From an uncultured Veillonella sp. (GTDB taxonomy: Bacteria > Bacillota > Negativicutes > Veillonellales > Veillonellaceae), in assembly GCF_934190855.1 (NCBI RefSeq), contig NZ_CAKPTN010000068.1:1-8462 (forward strand): a DNA stretch of 8,462 nt. The letters run 5' to 3'. The notes beneath the pieces are model-generated. The model was not told the origin of the DNA, made no database searches, and saw only the letters and a program-made list of their open reading frames with translations. The position numbers and the translations under genes were made by a program. Positions 1 through 7,305 of the stretch are shown in pieces (position 1 is the stretch's first letter; each line of letters opens with the position of its first letter).

Positions 1-460
1 CCTTATGCTGTAGTACATGACGTAAATCTTCAATGCCTGTCATATTATAGGTGGATGTCATCAATACGTCATAGCCGATTTATTTATAAAGCTCAACCAT
101 TGCTTCCGTATGGGAATCCATCAAATCACATTTATTGATACATAGCACGATAGGTATATCTGCATGCTCAATCATAACGAGCATTTTATTTAGTAAAAGC
201 TCATTAATATCTGGTTCATGGGCTGCTACAACTAATACAACTTGATCTATATTAGCCACCGCAGGGCGAACCATTGCATTATGACGTTCGTGGATGGATT
301 CAACGAACCCATCCTCCGAAATCGTAACGCGATCACCAACAAGTAGACTGTAGCGACCTTGCTTGAGTCTACCTCGAACTTTGCATTCATGAATGGTACT
401 CGTATCATCTTGAACGTAAAAGTAACCATTCATATTTTTGACAACAATACCTGTAATCAT
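1..460 (-). pseudogene. rsgA: Ribosome small-subunit GTPase RsgA, interrupted by an in-frame stop and cut by the window edge
   Basis: RsgA is a circularly permuted GTPase that binds the immature 30S subunit and acts in late assembly. The frame from the ATG at 458-460 gives 126 residues: an N-terminal OB fold (about 1-65, MITGIVVKNMNGYFYVQ), then RPAVANIDQVVLVVAA, then the G4 motif NKCD (109-112), which precedes G1 in this permuted family. A TAA at 80-82 then ends translation. In the same frame another 26 codons to the window edge read IGYDVLMTSTYNMTGIEDL and on, which fits the family (B. subtilis has a similar IGYDV segment). A full protein would be about 290 residues; the P-loop, G2 and zinc-binding C-terminus should lie past the window edge. 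As read, the product would lack GTP hydrolysis. A sequencing error at this base is a real alternative. The start is sound: AAGAGG lies just upstream and includes the last two bases of the prkC stop. Confidence 0.85.
80..82 (-). other. In-frame TAA interrupting rsgA (codon 127)
   Basis: On the minus strand the codons read TAT AAA TAA ATC GGC TAT, that is Y-K-stop-I-G-Y, with RsgA-like sequence on both sides and no frame change. The simplest origin is CAA (Gln) to TAA, one C-to-T change on the coding strand, seen as A instead of G at position 82. The next in-frame ATG (59-61) has no recognisable ribosome binding site. Confidence 0.9.
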
Positions 461-464
461 AGTA

Positions 465-470
465 CCTCTT
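465..470 (-). promoter_or_regulatory. Ribosome binding site of rsgA overlapping the prkC stop codon
   Basis: AAGAGG on the minus strand begins with the last two bases of the prkC TAA stop (469-471) and lies four bases before the rsgA ATG. Terminating prkC ribosomes would sit over this site, so rsgA translation is probably coupled to prkC. Confidence 0.65.
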
Positions 471-2403
471 ATAATGCAGTCTCTTGTACTAATGCACCAT
501 TGAGATATACTTCAATACGTACATTACCTACGCCAGATACTTTACGAACGATACGATCACCAGGTTTATTGGTATCATCATAAATTACAGCAGACCCTTC
601 GTCGTCTTTCACAACGATTTTAAGTTCTTGATTTTTAGAACCAGATGGTACAGTAACGTCTACAGTACCAGTTGTTTTATTACTACTGCTTTCTTCTTTT
701 TTCTCAGATTTCTTTTTCTCTTCTTTGAATTCAGTAGTAAGGTTTAATGTGGAGCCTTCATCAATTTCGTCACCAGCTTTAATACTTTGCTCAATGACTA
801 CAGATTTTTCTTCCACAGAGCCCGCCACTTGATTTACGCCTAAATGAACATTGCTCAAGGTATCACGAGCATCTTTTAATGTCATACCTACGAGATTAGG
901 TACTTTTACTTTTTTAGCTTTTGCTTTATTTACAACAAGGTCAATTGTAGTACCTTTGGAAACCTTAGAATCGCCAGAAGGACTTTGAGCAATAACTACG
1001 CCATCTTTTTTACCGTCAACAGATTGTTGTGTTATCTTACCTACAACTAAGCCAACATCTTTTAGTCGTTGACGAGCTTGATCTACAGTTAAGTCAGTTA
1101 AATCTGGTACTGTAATATCACCTACACCTTTTGAAACAACCAGGTGAATCGTACGTTGTTCCTTAACCTTTTCCCCAGCTCCAGGAGTTTGCGAAATAAC
1201 TTGACCTGCTGGTACATCAGGGTTTGTAACCTCACTTGTAGATACACGTAAGTGTTTATCTTCTAAGATGTTTTTAGCTACAGATACTTGTTTACCTACC
1301 ACATTAGGTACATCTACGGTTGTATTACTCCAGAAGTTACCATAGCTTAAGAAAGCACCTAAAAATGCTACTAAGAAAATAACAGCAGCACCTAGAACGA
1401 TGTATTTTTGTGGAATCGATGCAATTTTACTTAACATACTCTTCTTTTGACCCTCGTCTTTACGCTCTTCTTGAATAGTGCTGAAATCCTCCATTGCTTC
1501 AGGATCAACAGCAGGAATCATTTGCGTAGCAAAGTCATATGGTTCATGACGCTGTGTTTTACCCATCGTAAAGCCTTGAGATAATCGTAAATCACTAATC
1601 ATATCAGAAATAGAATCAAAACGATCAGCAGGATTTTTAGATAAGGCCTTTAAAACTACAGCCTCTAAAAGCGGTGGAATAGATGGGTTATAACGTGTTG
1701 GTGGTGCCACCTTCTCACGAACATGCTTTAATGCAACTGCAATAGGTGTTTCCCCTTCAAATGGTACGCGACCTGTAAGCATTTCATATAATACGACACC
1801 AAGTGAATAAATATCTGTATTACCATCTACAGGTTTTCCACTCGCTTGCTCAGGTGATAAATAGTGAGCAGAGCCTAAAATTGAATTCGTATACATAACT
1901 GTATTAGTAGCATTCATGGCACGAGCGATACCAAAGTCAGTTACTTTTACACGACCAGTACGAGTAATAATTACATTATGAGGTTTTATATCACAGTGAA
2001 CAATGCCCATTGTATGAGCGTGTTCTAAGCCTTCAGCTATAGCAATAGTAAACTTTACAGCCTCATCTATGGATAGTCTTCCATGACGAGTAATGTATTC
2101 TTTTAATGTTTCACCATCTACATATTCCATAATGATGTAGTGTAAATCTTGATCAAATCCTACATCATACATATTTACAATATTTGGATGATTTAATTTA
2201 CCTGCAGCTTGTGCCTCTCGCTTAAAGCGAGTTACAAATTCATCATCATTAGCAAAGTTAGCATGCAATACTTTAATTGCTACTTGTCTACCCAGTAAGG
2301 TATCTTCTCCAAGGTATACGTCAGCCATTCCACCAACGCCAATTTTATCAACAATACGGTAGCGGTTATCTAGAAGTATACCTTTTATATTCATAGTACT
2401 CAT
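469..2403 (-). CDS. prkC: PASTA-domain transmembrane Ser/Thr protein kinase (PrkC/PknB/Stk1 type)
   Basis: This Hanks-type kinase spans the inner membrane and senses muropeptides or lipid II through outward-facing PASTA repeats; in studied Firmicutes it controls cell-wall growth, division and translation factors. The 644 residues are arranged as kinase domain (about 15-275), juxtamembrane linker, one membrane helix (about 333-353), three PASTA repeats (about 363-425, 430-493, 499-558), a Lys/Glu/Ser-rich linker (559-576) and a C-terminal beta-rich domain (579-644). Visible kinase features are the glycine loop IGVGGMADVY, Lys44, Glu63, HCDIKPHN (Asp138, Lys140, Asn143), DFG at 156-158, and an activation segment with Thr165, Thr167 and Thr172 ending at SPEQ. 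All catalytic residues are present, but HRD reads HCD. The ATG at 2401-2403 has GGAG five bases upstream; a second ATG at codon 4 is possible. The layout closely matches B. subtilis PrkC. rsgA follows after 8 bp. Confidence 0.96.
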   Translation of the reverse strand: MSTMNIKGILLDNRYRIVDKIGVGGMADVYLGEDTLLGRQVAIKVLHANFANDDEFVTRFKREAQAAGKLNHPNIVNMYDVGFDQDLHYIIMEYVDGETLKEYITRHGRLSIDEAVKFTIAIAEGLEHAHTMGIVHCDIKPHNVIITRTGRVKVTDFGIARAMNATNTVMYTNSILGSAHYLSPEQASGKPVDGNTDIYSLGVVLYEMLTGRVPFEGETPIAVALKHVREKVAPPTRYNPSIPPLLEAVVLKALSKNPADRFDSISDMISDLRLSQGFTMGKTQRHEPYDFATQMIPAVDPEAMEDFSTIQEERKDEGQKKSMLSKIASIPQKYIVLGAAVIFLVAFLGAFLSYGNFWSNTTVDVPNVVGKQVSVAKNILEDKHLRVSTSEVTNPDVPAGQVISQTPGAGEKVKEQRTIHLVVSKGVGDITVPDLTDLTVDQARQRLKDVGLVVGKITQQSVDGKKDGVVIAQSPSGDSKVSKGTTIDLVVNKAKAKKVKVPNLVGMTLKDARDTLSNVHLGVNQVAGSVEEKSVVIEQSIKAGDEIDEGSTLNLTTEFKEEKKKSEKKEESSSNKTTGTVDVTVPSGSKNQELKIVVKDDEGSAVIYDDTNKPGDRIVRKVSGVGNVRIEVYLNGALVQETAL

Positions 2404-2421
2404 TATTTCTCCATTTCTAGA

Positions 2422-3123
2422 TTAGATTGTTCCCACCACAATGGTCACATTATCTCCTGCTCCGACTTCATAAACAGTATCCATCAATGATTCAACAACT
2501 ATCATGTTGTCATCAGACGATTGTAATGCAGAGGCAATCACATCATCTGTTACATAGCCACTTAATCCATCAGTACAGAGTAAAATACGATCACCGGGAA
2601 GAATCGACTCCACACCGCTATCAACCTCTAACACTTCATCGACACCGACAGCGCGAGTCAATAAATTACGTTGAGGGTGACTTAGCATTTCATCCTTTGT
2701 AATCTCTCCAGCAGTTAATAATTCTTGTACCATAGAATGATCCGTAGTAATTTGTCTTAAAAGACCATCTCTATATACATACAAACGACTATCACCAACA
2801 CTTGCCCAGTATAGCTGATTATCTTTGATTGCCGTAACTACAGCAGTGGTACCCATACCAGCAAGACGTTCTTCACTAGCTACGCGATTTACAATGCGTT
2901 GGTTTGCGTGAATGATAGCGTCGCATAAATCTTGTTGGCCAACCGTTTCAAGGGAGGCCAAATATTCTCTTATTTCATCTACCGCATAGGTACTAGCGAT
3001 TTCACCACCGCTATAACCACCCATGCCATCAGTGACAGCGCAAACGTTACCATCAATAAAGAAACGGTCTTCATTGCGCTGCCGCACAAGTCCAATTTTA
3101 CTTAAACCAACAAAATTATTCAT
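2422..3123 (-). CDS. stp: PP2C-type Ser/Thr protein phosphatase (Stp/PrpC)
   Basis: This metal-dependent (Mn/Mg) phosphatase removes phosphate from targets of the partner kinase PrkC encoded next downstream, and from the kinase itself in studied species. The 233-residue cytoplasmic product contains the full bacterial PP2C motif set: RQRNED (Asp19), TDGMGG (Asp32-Gly36), GMGTTA (90-94), SVGDSRLYVYRDG (Asp111), TDHSMVQ, HPQRNLLTRAVG (149-160), LLCTDGLSGYV (Asp185) and GAGDNVT (Asp224, Asn225). No membrane segment is visible, and the length is normal (about 240). The ATG at 3121-3123 has AAGGAG four bases upstream and overlaps the rlmN stop by 8 bp, suggesting coupled translation. An 18-bp gap separates it from prkC. 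The name prpC is equally valid. Confidence 0.95.
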   Translation of the reverse strand: MNNFVGLSKIGLVRQRNEDRFFIDGNVCAVTDGMGGYSGGEIASTYAVDEIREYLASLETVGQQDLCDAIIHANQRIVNRVASEERLAGMGTTAVVTAIKDNQLYWASVGDSRLYVYRDGLLRQITTDHSMVQELLTAGEITKDEMLSHPQRNLLTRAVGVDEVLEVDSGVESILPGDRILLCTDGLSGYVTDDVIASALQSSDDNMIVVESLMDTVYEVGAGDNVTIVVGTI

Positions 3124-4162
3124 GATTCTCCTTTTTCCGACCGTGAGCTGCTTTTAATTGCCCACATGCGGCTTGGATGGCATCGCCCATTTCCTTTCGT
3201 ACCGTTACAGATACGCCATAGGAAGCAACGATGTCTTTAAATGTATTCATATTCGTAATAGATGGTTTATATAAATCAATATGTTCATTGCCATTAACAG
3301 GTATTAAGTTAACATGGCAATTTGGGAAATCTTTACAGATTTGCCCCAATGCATGAGCCTCCTCCATAGATGCATTTACAGAATCTATAAGAATATACTC
3401 AAAGGTGATACGACGTTGTGTTGTTTCATAATAATATTTTACCGCATCTAAGACTTCCGTCAATTCATAACGGGCTCCAACAGGCATAATACTACGACGT
3501 ACGTCGTTATTTGTGGCATGTAATGAAAGTGCCAATGTTATTGGCAAACCTTCATCTGCTAATTTATAAATATTTGGAACCCAACCACAAGTAGAAATAG
3601 TCATCTTGCGATAACTAATATTACAAATCACAGGATCGTGTAACAATTGCAATGCTTGTAACACATTATCGTAGTTTTGTAATGGCTCCCCTGCGCCCAT
3701 AACGACAACAGAATGGATTTGCTCTTTAGTAAGAGCCCCGAAAATAACGACTTGACCAATGATTTCAGGTACTGTTAAATCGCGGTATAAGCCTCCTTGT
3801 GTAGAGGCACAAAATACACAGCCCATAGCACAGCCTACTTGTGACGAAACACATACGGAATAACCATAGTGTTGTTCCATCAAAACAGCTTCTACGCGAC
3901 TTTGATCTGTCATTTCCACTAGGATTTTTCGAGTCTTTCCATCTGGAGATATAGACTCAGTAATTAATGTAGGCAAAGAGATAACACAGTTATCACTTAA
4001 CCATTGACGCAATTCTTTTGGGAATTGTGTCATTTCTTGAAAATCGAACACATATCTATGATAGATATAGTCGATTAACTGTTTCGCTCGAAACTTTTGT
4101 ATATTATGGGTCTTAAAGATAGATTGTAATTCTTCTAAAGACTTACCCAATAATTCTATCAT
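3116..4162 (-). CDS. rlmN: Dual-specificity 23S rRNA/tRNA adenine-C2 methyltransferase
   Basis: RlmN is a radical-SAM enzyme that makes 2-methyladenosine at A2503 of 23S rRNA and at A37 of some tRNAs (E. coli data). The 348-residue product is of normal length. The radical-SAM cluster ligands are in GCAMGCVFCAS (Cys111, Cys115, Cys118). Other family marks are RVEAVLM with the expected general base Glu91, MGAGEPLQNYDNV (155-167), the SAM-site region STCGWVP, ALSLHA, and the C-terminal AACGQL with Cys333, the position expected to be methylated during catalysis. Position 157 is Ala where E. coli has Met; the GEP core is intact. The ATG at 4160-4162 has GGAG four bases upstream and begins MIELLGKSLEEL, the usual RlmN opening. 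It lies 18 bp after rsmB and overlaps stp by 8 bp. The Cfr resistance paralogue is unlikely given the housekeeping context and RlmN-type motifs. Confidence 0.96.
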   Translation of the reverse strand: MIELLGKSLEELQSIFKTHNIQKFRAKQLIDYIYHRYVFDFQEMTQFPKELRQWLSDNCVISLPTLITESISPDGKTRKILVEMTDQSRVEAVLMEQHYGYSVCVSSQVGCAMGCVFCASTQGGLYRDLTVPEIIGQVVIFGALTKEQIHSVVVMGAGEPLQNYDNVLQALQLLHDPVICNISYRKMTISTCGWVPNIYKLADEGLPITLALSLHATNNDVRRSIMPVGARYELTEVLDAVKYYYETTQRRITFEYILIDSVNASMEEAHALGQICKDFPNCHVNLIPVNGNEHIDLYKPSITNMNTFKDIVASYGVSVTVRKEMGDAIQAACGQLKAAHGRKKENHE

Positions 4163-4180
4163 GGTACTCCATTTCTTATA

Positions 4181-5536
4181 TTATGATAGGCGTTTCATAC
4201 GAGTCATAAAGAATCCATCCATATGATCTCGCGGTGGATATGTTGTAATCATACCATCGGTAGATGGTGGTAATCCTTCATAAGATACAGGGTCGATAAC
4301 AAAGTTCTTATGAGTTGCTAGGAATTTTTCCAATACCTCCTCATTTTCACCGCTATTAATCGTACATGTGGAATAGACTAAATAACCATGAACCTTAACC
4401 ATTTCCGACGCTTTTTCTAATATTTCAAGCTGTAATGGAGGTAATTCATTTAGTAAATCCTCTGTTTTGCGCCAACGCATATCTAATTTCTTTTGTAAAA
4501 TGCCAAGACCAGAACAAGGGGCATCAACTAAAACACGATCAAATTGTTCCTTCCAATTATCAGGTAAATAACGACCATCTTGTAATTTAGTAGAAACAAT
4601 GGATACGCCTAATCGCTCTGCATTCTGATTCATAAGCTCTAACTTATGGTCATAAATGTCACAACTCATAATAGCGCCTGTATTGTTCATAAGGCTTGCC
4701 ATATGCATAGACTTACCACCTGGTGCGGCACAACAATCCAAGATACGCTCCCCTGGTTGAGGGTCTACTACATGGCCAACGAGCATAGACGCTTTATCCA
4801 TAAAGGTGATATGACCTTCTATAACTGGTTTTGCTTTTTCTAAATGTCCTTGGTGACCATCTATATACACTGCTTCAGGAATTTTATTGTCCTGTTCAAC
4901 AGTCCATCCTAAATCTTGTAGTTCTTTTAAACAATCCTCAATTGATACTTTCACCGTATTGATACGGGCCGTTAAACGAGGTTGCTCATTGAACCAAGCA
5001 CAGAGGTCTACGGTTTTATCTTTACCCATTTCGTTCATCCACAAAGTAACAAGCCATAATGGTTGATTGTAGATAAAAGAAATCTCTTCAGCTTCAGATT
5101 TCGCAAGTTCACCAATAGAAATGCTATCGCTTTCTCGCAAAACCGATCGCAATACAGCGTTTACAAAACCAGATAATCCACGTGTTAACTTCTTAGCAAG
5201 TTTAACAGATTCATTGACCGCCGCACTTTCAGGAACCTTATCCATGTAGATAATTTGGTAAATTCCAAGTCTAAGGATTTCCACAACCATAGAAGATAAT
5301 TTTTTTAAAGGTCGTTTGGCAAAGTGAACAATTATGGCATCCAAGTAATTTTTTCTACGAATAACGCCATATACAAGTTCTGTAAAGAACCGTCGATCCA
5401 AATCGGATAAATGATATTTTTGTAAATACTCTTGCAACTTAATATTTGCATAAGCACCATTGCGATTAATATCGCTCAATGCTTTTACAGCGAGCAACCG
5501 AATATTCTGTTGTTGGTTAGTCTTTACTTCTGTCAT
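4181..5536 (-). CDS. rsmB: 16S rRNA (cytosine-967-C5)-methyltransferase
   Basis: RsmB uses S-adenosylmethionine to methylate C967 (E. coli numbering) of 16S rRNA. With the chosen start the product has 451 residues, a normal length. An N-terminal NusB-like RNA-binding domain (about residues 10-140, including FTELVYGVIRRKNYLD and VPESAAVNESVKLAKK) precedes a Rossmann-fold methyltransferase domain. SAM-binding motif I is LDCCAAPGGKS (from residue 266). The two family cysteines lie in VDAPCSGLG (Cys341) and YSTCTINSGENE (Cys391, the expected nucleophile). The longest frame starts at a TTG at 5549-5551, but the ATG at 5534-5536 has TAGGA with suitable spacing, so MTEVKTNQQQ is taken as the N-terminus. 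The gene overlaps the DUF116 gene by 20 bp, which suggests translational coupling, and is followed 18 bp later by rlmN. Confidence 0.96.
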   Translation of the reverse strand: MTEVKTNQQQNIRLLAVKALSDINRNGAYANIKLQEYLQKYHLSDLDRRFFTELVYGVIRRKNYLDAIIVHFAKRPLKKLSSMVVEILRLGIYQIIYMDKVPESAAVNESVKLAKKLTRGLSGFVNAVLRSVLRESDSISIGELAKSEAEEISFIYNQPLWLVTLWMNEMGKDKTVDLCAWFNEQPRLTARINTVKVSIEDCLKELQDLGWTVEQDNKIPEAVYIDGHQGHLEKAKPVIEGHITFMDKASMLVGHVVDPQPGERILDCCAAPGGKSMHMASLMNNTGAIMSCDIYDHKLELMNQNAERLGVSIVSTKLQDGRYLPDNWKEQFDRVLVDAPCSGLGILQKKLDMRWRKTEDLLNELPPLQLEILEKASEMVKVHGYLVYSTCTINSGENEEVLEKFLATHKNFVIDPVSYEGLPPSTDGMITTYPPRDHMDGFFMTRMKRLS

Positions 5537-6311
5537 CACTATTCCTACCAATCAATTGTTCTACCACTGCACGAACACGTTTAGGGTCTACTGTTGTATT
5601 ACAACATGGCCCATTAGGACGTTCATTTAATACGCCAATAACAGGGATAGGGAACACATCAGCCATACCACTGGCTAAATCTCGTTCACAAGCTATAGCT
5701 ACAATGGCTTTAGGTCGTGCCTCCTTTACCTTCATTCGCGCTAAGGTACCTCCAGTGACAACTATAAATTGACATCCATAGTCTTTAGCCACTTGTAATA
5801 AGCTACCAACTTGACAGCGACCACACTGCTTACAGTTGTATACGTCATGTGTAACCTTATGAACACATGAACTTTCTTGTAGACAATGTGGGGTCAATAA
5901 TAATATACGTTCCGGATCAACCGTATACATATCTAGCATCACTAGATGATTAATTAAGTCAATCATAGACTGACGTAGTTGATCCTTAGTAACCCCTCTC
6001 ACCTTACCGATAGCCAAGGTTAATGGAAATAATCCATATATAAACTGATTGGCTAATCTTAAAACAATAGGATGTAATCGTATAGCACCTGTACTTGCAA
6101 CAATAAGGGATAAACACAATACCCATATAATACCTATCAAAATAGAAAGAACTATACTACTCATAATAGGTGCAATGGGATGTAATTGTGAAAGCCCAGG
6201 TTCTAATACATAGATTAGAAAACCTAGTACCGCTGTGAGTAAAGCACATGTAATTGTTGATAATATCAGGTATAACGGATACGTTTCGTACTGTTTACAT
6301 TGAGTCCCCAA
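5517..6311 (-). CDS. DUF116 family cysteine-rich membrane protein (TTG start)
   Basis: The function is unknown. The 264-residue product resembles the DUF116 family as I know it. Two hydrophobic segments (about residues 12-36 and 47-75) suggest an inner-membrane anchor with a soluble C-terminal domain. That domain holds most of the cysteines: LLTPHCLQESSC (Cys143, Cys149), NCKQCGRCQVG (Cys160, Cys163, Cys166), Cys180, IACERDL (Cys208) and GPCCNTTVD (Cys236, Cys237). The spacing suggests a metal or Fe-S site, which is inference. The start is TTG at 6309-6311, preceded by a strong AAAGGAAGG eight bases upstream; the next in-frame ATG is codon 50, after the first membrane segment. It overlaps fmt by 17 bp and rsmB by 20 bp. 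The family is often found beside fmt and rsmB in Firmicutes, hinting at a role linked to translation or RNA modification, but nothing here proves it. Confidence 0.85.
   Translation of the reverse strand: MGTQCKQYETYPLYLILSTITCALLTAVLGFLIYVLEPGLSQLHPIAPIMSSIVLSILIGIIWVLCLSLIVASTGAIRLHPIVLRLANQFIYGLFPLTLAIGKVRGVTKDQLRQSMIDLINHLVMLDMYTVDPERILLLTPHCLQESSCVHKVTHDVYNCKQCGRCQVGSLLQVAKDYGCQFIVVTGGTLARMKVKEARPKAIVAIACERDLASGMADVFPIPVIGVLNERPNGPCCNTTVDPKRVRAVVEQLIGRNSDDRSKD
5543..5548 (-). promoter_or_regulatory. Ribosome binding site that sets the rsmB start
   Basis: GTAGGA on the minus strand lies six bases before the ATG at 5534-5536, inside the 3' end of the DUF116 gene. This site itself lies within the reading frame that would be translated from the upstream TTG (5549-5551), so that TTG is unlikely to be the start. 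Confidence 0.75.
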
Positions 6312-7305
6312 AAACGATACCTTCCTTTATCTGATGTCCATTAATAAAATCTATAGCAGAAATGCGCTTTTTATTTTCTGGTTGAACCTCTGTTAATAGA
6401 ATTATATTTCCATCACCACAAAATACACCTAACCCGGCTGTTTTAGATACGATTGTACCAGGCACAGTAGTGGCTGATATAGCAATTGGTACATGTTTAC
6501 CATGAACATCTATCAAACAGTGAGTCGTATCACTGGGAACCACTTCTCCGGACCATACTTTTAAACGTTTTCCATTGAGATATGTATAACATCCAGGTGC
6601 TGGATTAAGTCCTCTAATGAGATTTGTAATTTCATGGGCTGGCTTAGACCAGTCTATTTGGCCCATTTCTTTTGTAATTTTAGCAGTATGTGTAGCCATA
6701 GTATCATCTTGTGGAGTTGCCACAATTTCCCCATTAACCCAACGAGTTAATACGGGAACAATTGTTTCACCACCAAGCACCGCCATACGTTCAAATAATT
6801 GACCTGTCGTTTCACCAGGTAAGATATCAGTCTCCACGATATCGATGATATCACCAGTATCGAGGCCATCATCCATATGCATAATGGTAACACCTGTTTT
6901 AGTATCCCCATTTAAAATGGCATAGTGAATCGGCGCAGCCCCTCTATAGCTTGGTAAAATAGAGGCATGCACATTAATACACCCATATTGAGGCAATCGA
7001 ATAAGCCAAGGTGGTAGGATTTTACCGTATGCAATAACTACTACTACATCAGGTTTTAATGATTCTAATTCAGCTTGCACTTGCTCATCCCTTAAAGTAA
7101 CAGGTTGATAAACAGGCAAGTTATGTTCTAAAGCAGCTATCTTTACCGGTGGCATTTGAACTTGTTTGCCACGGCCCTTTTGTTTATCAGGTTGACAGTA
7201 CACACCAACAATAGTATGCCCTGCTTGGATTAGCGCTTCTAAAGTGGGAACAGAAAAGTCTGGCGTTCCCATAAAGACAACGCGTAAAGGTTTAAAATTA
7301 GACAA
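6295..7305 (-). CDS. fmt: Methionyl-tRNA formyltransferase (TTG start)
   Basis: Fmt transfers a formyl group from 10-formyl-tetrahydrofolate to the methionine on initiator tRNA. With the chosen start the product has 336 residues, slightly longer than many family members (about 310-320). The N-terminal Rossmann-like domain opens with RVVFMGTPDFSVPTLEAL. The catalytic residues appear as INVHASILPSYRG (Asn111, His113) and GLDTGD (Asp149). The C-terminal OB-like domain runs from about residue 200, with GLNPAPGCYTYLNGKRLKVW as a family signature. The longest frame begins at a TTG at 7330-7332, but the TTG at 7303-7305 has GAGGAG seven bases upstream and lets the protein begin just before the conserved RVVFMGTP. 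No ATG exists in this part of the frame except the one inside FMGTP, which is too late. The start overlaps def by 8 bp, and the 3' end overlaps the next gene by 17 bp. Confidence 0.95.
   Translation of the reverse strand: MSNFKPLRVVFMGTPDFSVPTLEALIQAGHTIVGVYCQPDKQKGRGKQVQMPPVKIAALEHNLPVYQPVTLRDEQVQAELESLKPDVVVVIAYGKILPPWLIRLPQYGCINVHASILPSYRGAAPIHYAILNGDTKTGVTIMHMDDGLDTGDIIDIVETDILPGETTGQLFERMAVLGGETIVPVLTRWVNGEIVATPQDDTMATHTAKITKEMGQIDWSKPAHEITNLIRGLNPAPGCYTYLNGKRLKVWSGEVVPSDTTHCLIDVHGKHVPIAISATTVPGTIVSKTAGLGVFCGDGNIILLTEVQPENKKRISAIDFINGHQIKEGIVFGDSM
6320..6328 (-). promoter_or_regulatory. Ribosome binding site supporting the TTG start of the DUF116 gene
   Basis: AAAGGAAGG on the minus strand lies inside the 3' end of fmt, eight bases before the TTG at 6309-6311. 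It supports a TTG start that keeps the first membrane segment. Confidence 0.75.

Noticed and set aside
59..61. Possible translation restart of rsgA at an ATG after the premature stop
   Set aside because: The bases before it (ctatgacgtattg on the coding strand) contain no Shine-Dalgarno sequence. A restarted protein would also lack the OB fold and the G4 motif.
80..82. Programmed readthrough or recoding at the rsgA TAA
   Set aside because: TAA is the most efficient stop, and no known readthrough context or recoding signal is visible. Mutation or base error is simpler.
247..429. Minus-strand open frame of 60 residues in another frame of rsgA
   Set aside because: It is fully inside the clear rsgA coding frame and has no recognisable product.
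359..583. Plus-strand open frame crossing the prkC/rsgA junction
   Set aside because: It lies opposite two well-supported genes, resembles no family and has no convincing ribosome binding site. The same applies to plus-strand frames at 2427-2702, 4646-4843 and 6617-6802.
690..730. Low-complexity stretch in prkC
   Set aside because: It encodes the Lys/Glu/Ser-rich linker and keeps the frame. There is no sign of a repeat expansion or an inserted element.
4171..4185. Possible -10 element (taatat/tataag on the minus strand) just before rlmN
   Set aside because: No matching -35 element at suitable distance, and AT-rich gaps of this kind are common here. The rsgA upstream sequence with a TATAAG-like run (470-476) was rejected for the same reason.
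6838..6852. Near-palindrome gatatcgatgatatc
   Set aside because: It lies in the middle of fmt and simply encodes the conserved D-I-I-D-I stretch. Nothing around it suggests an operator.
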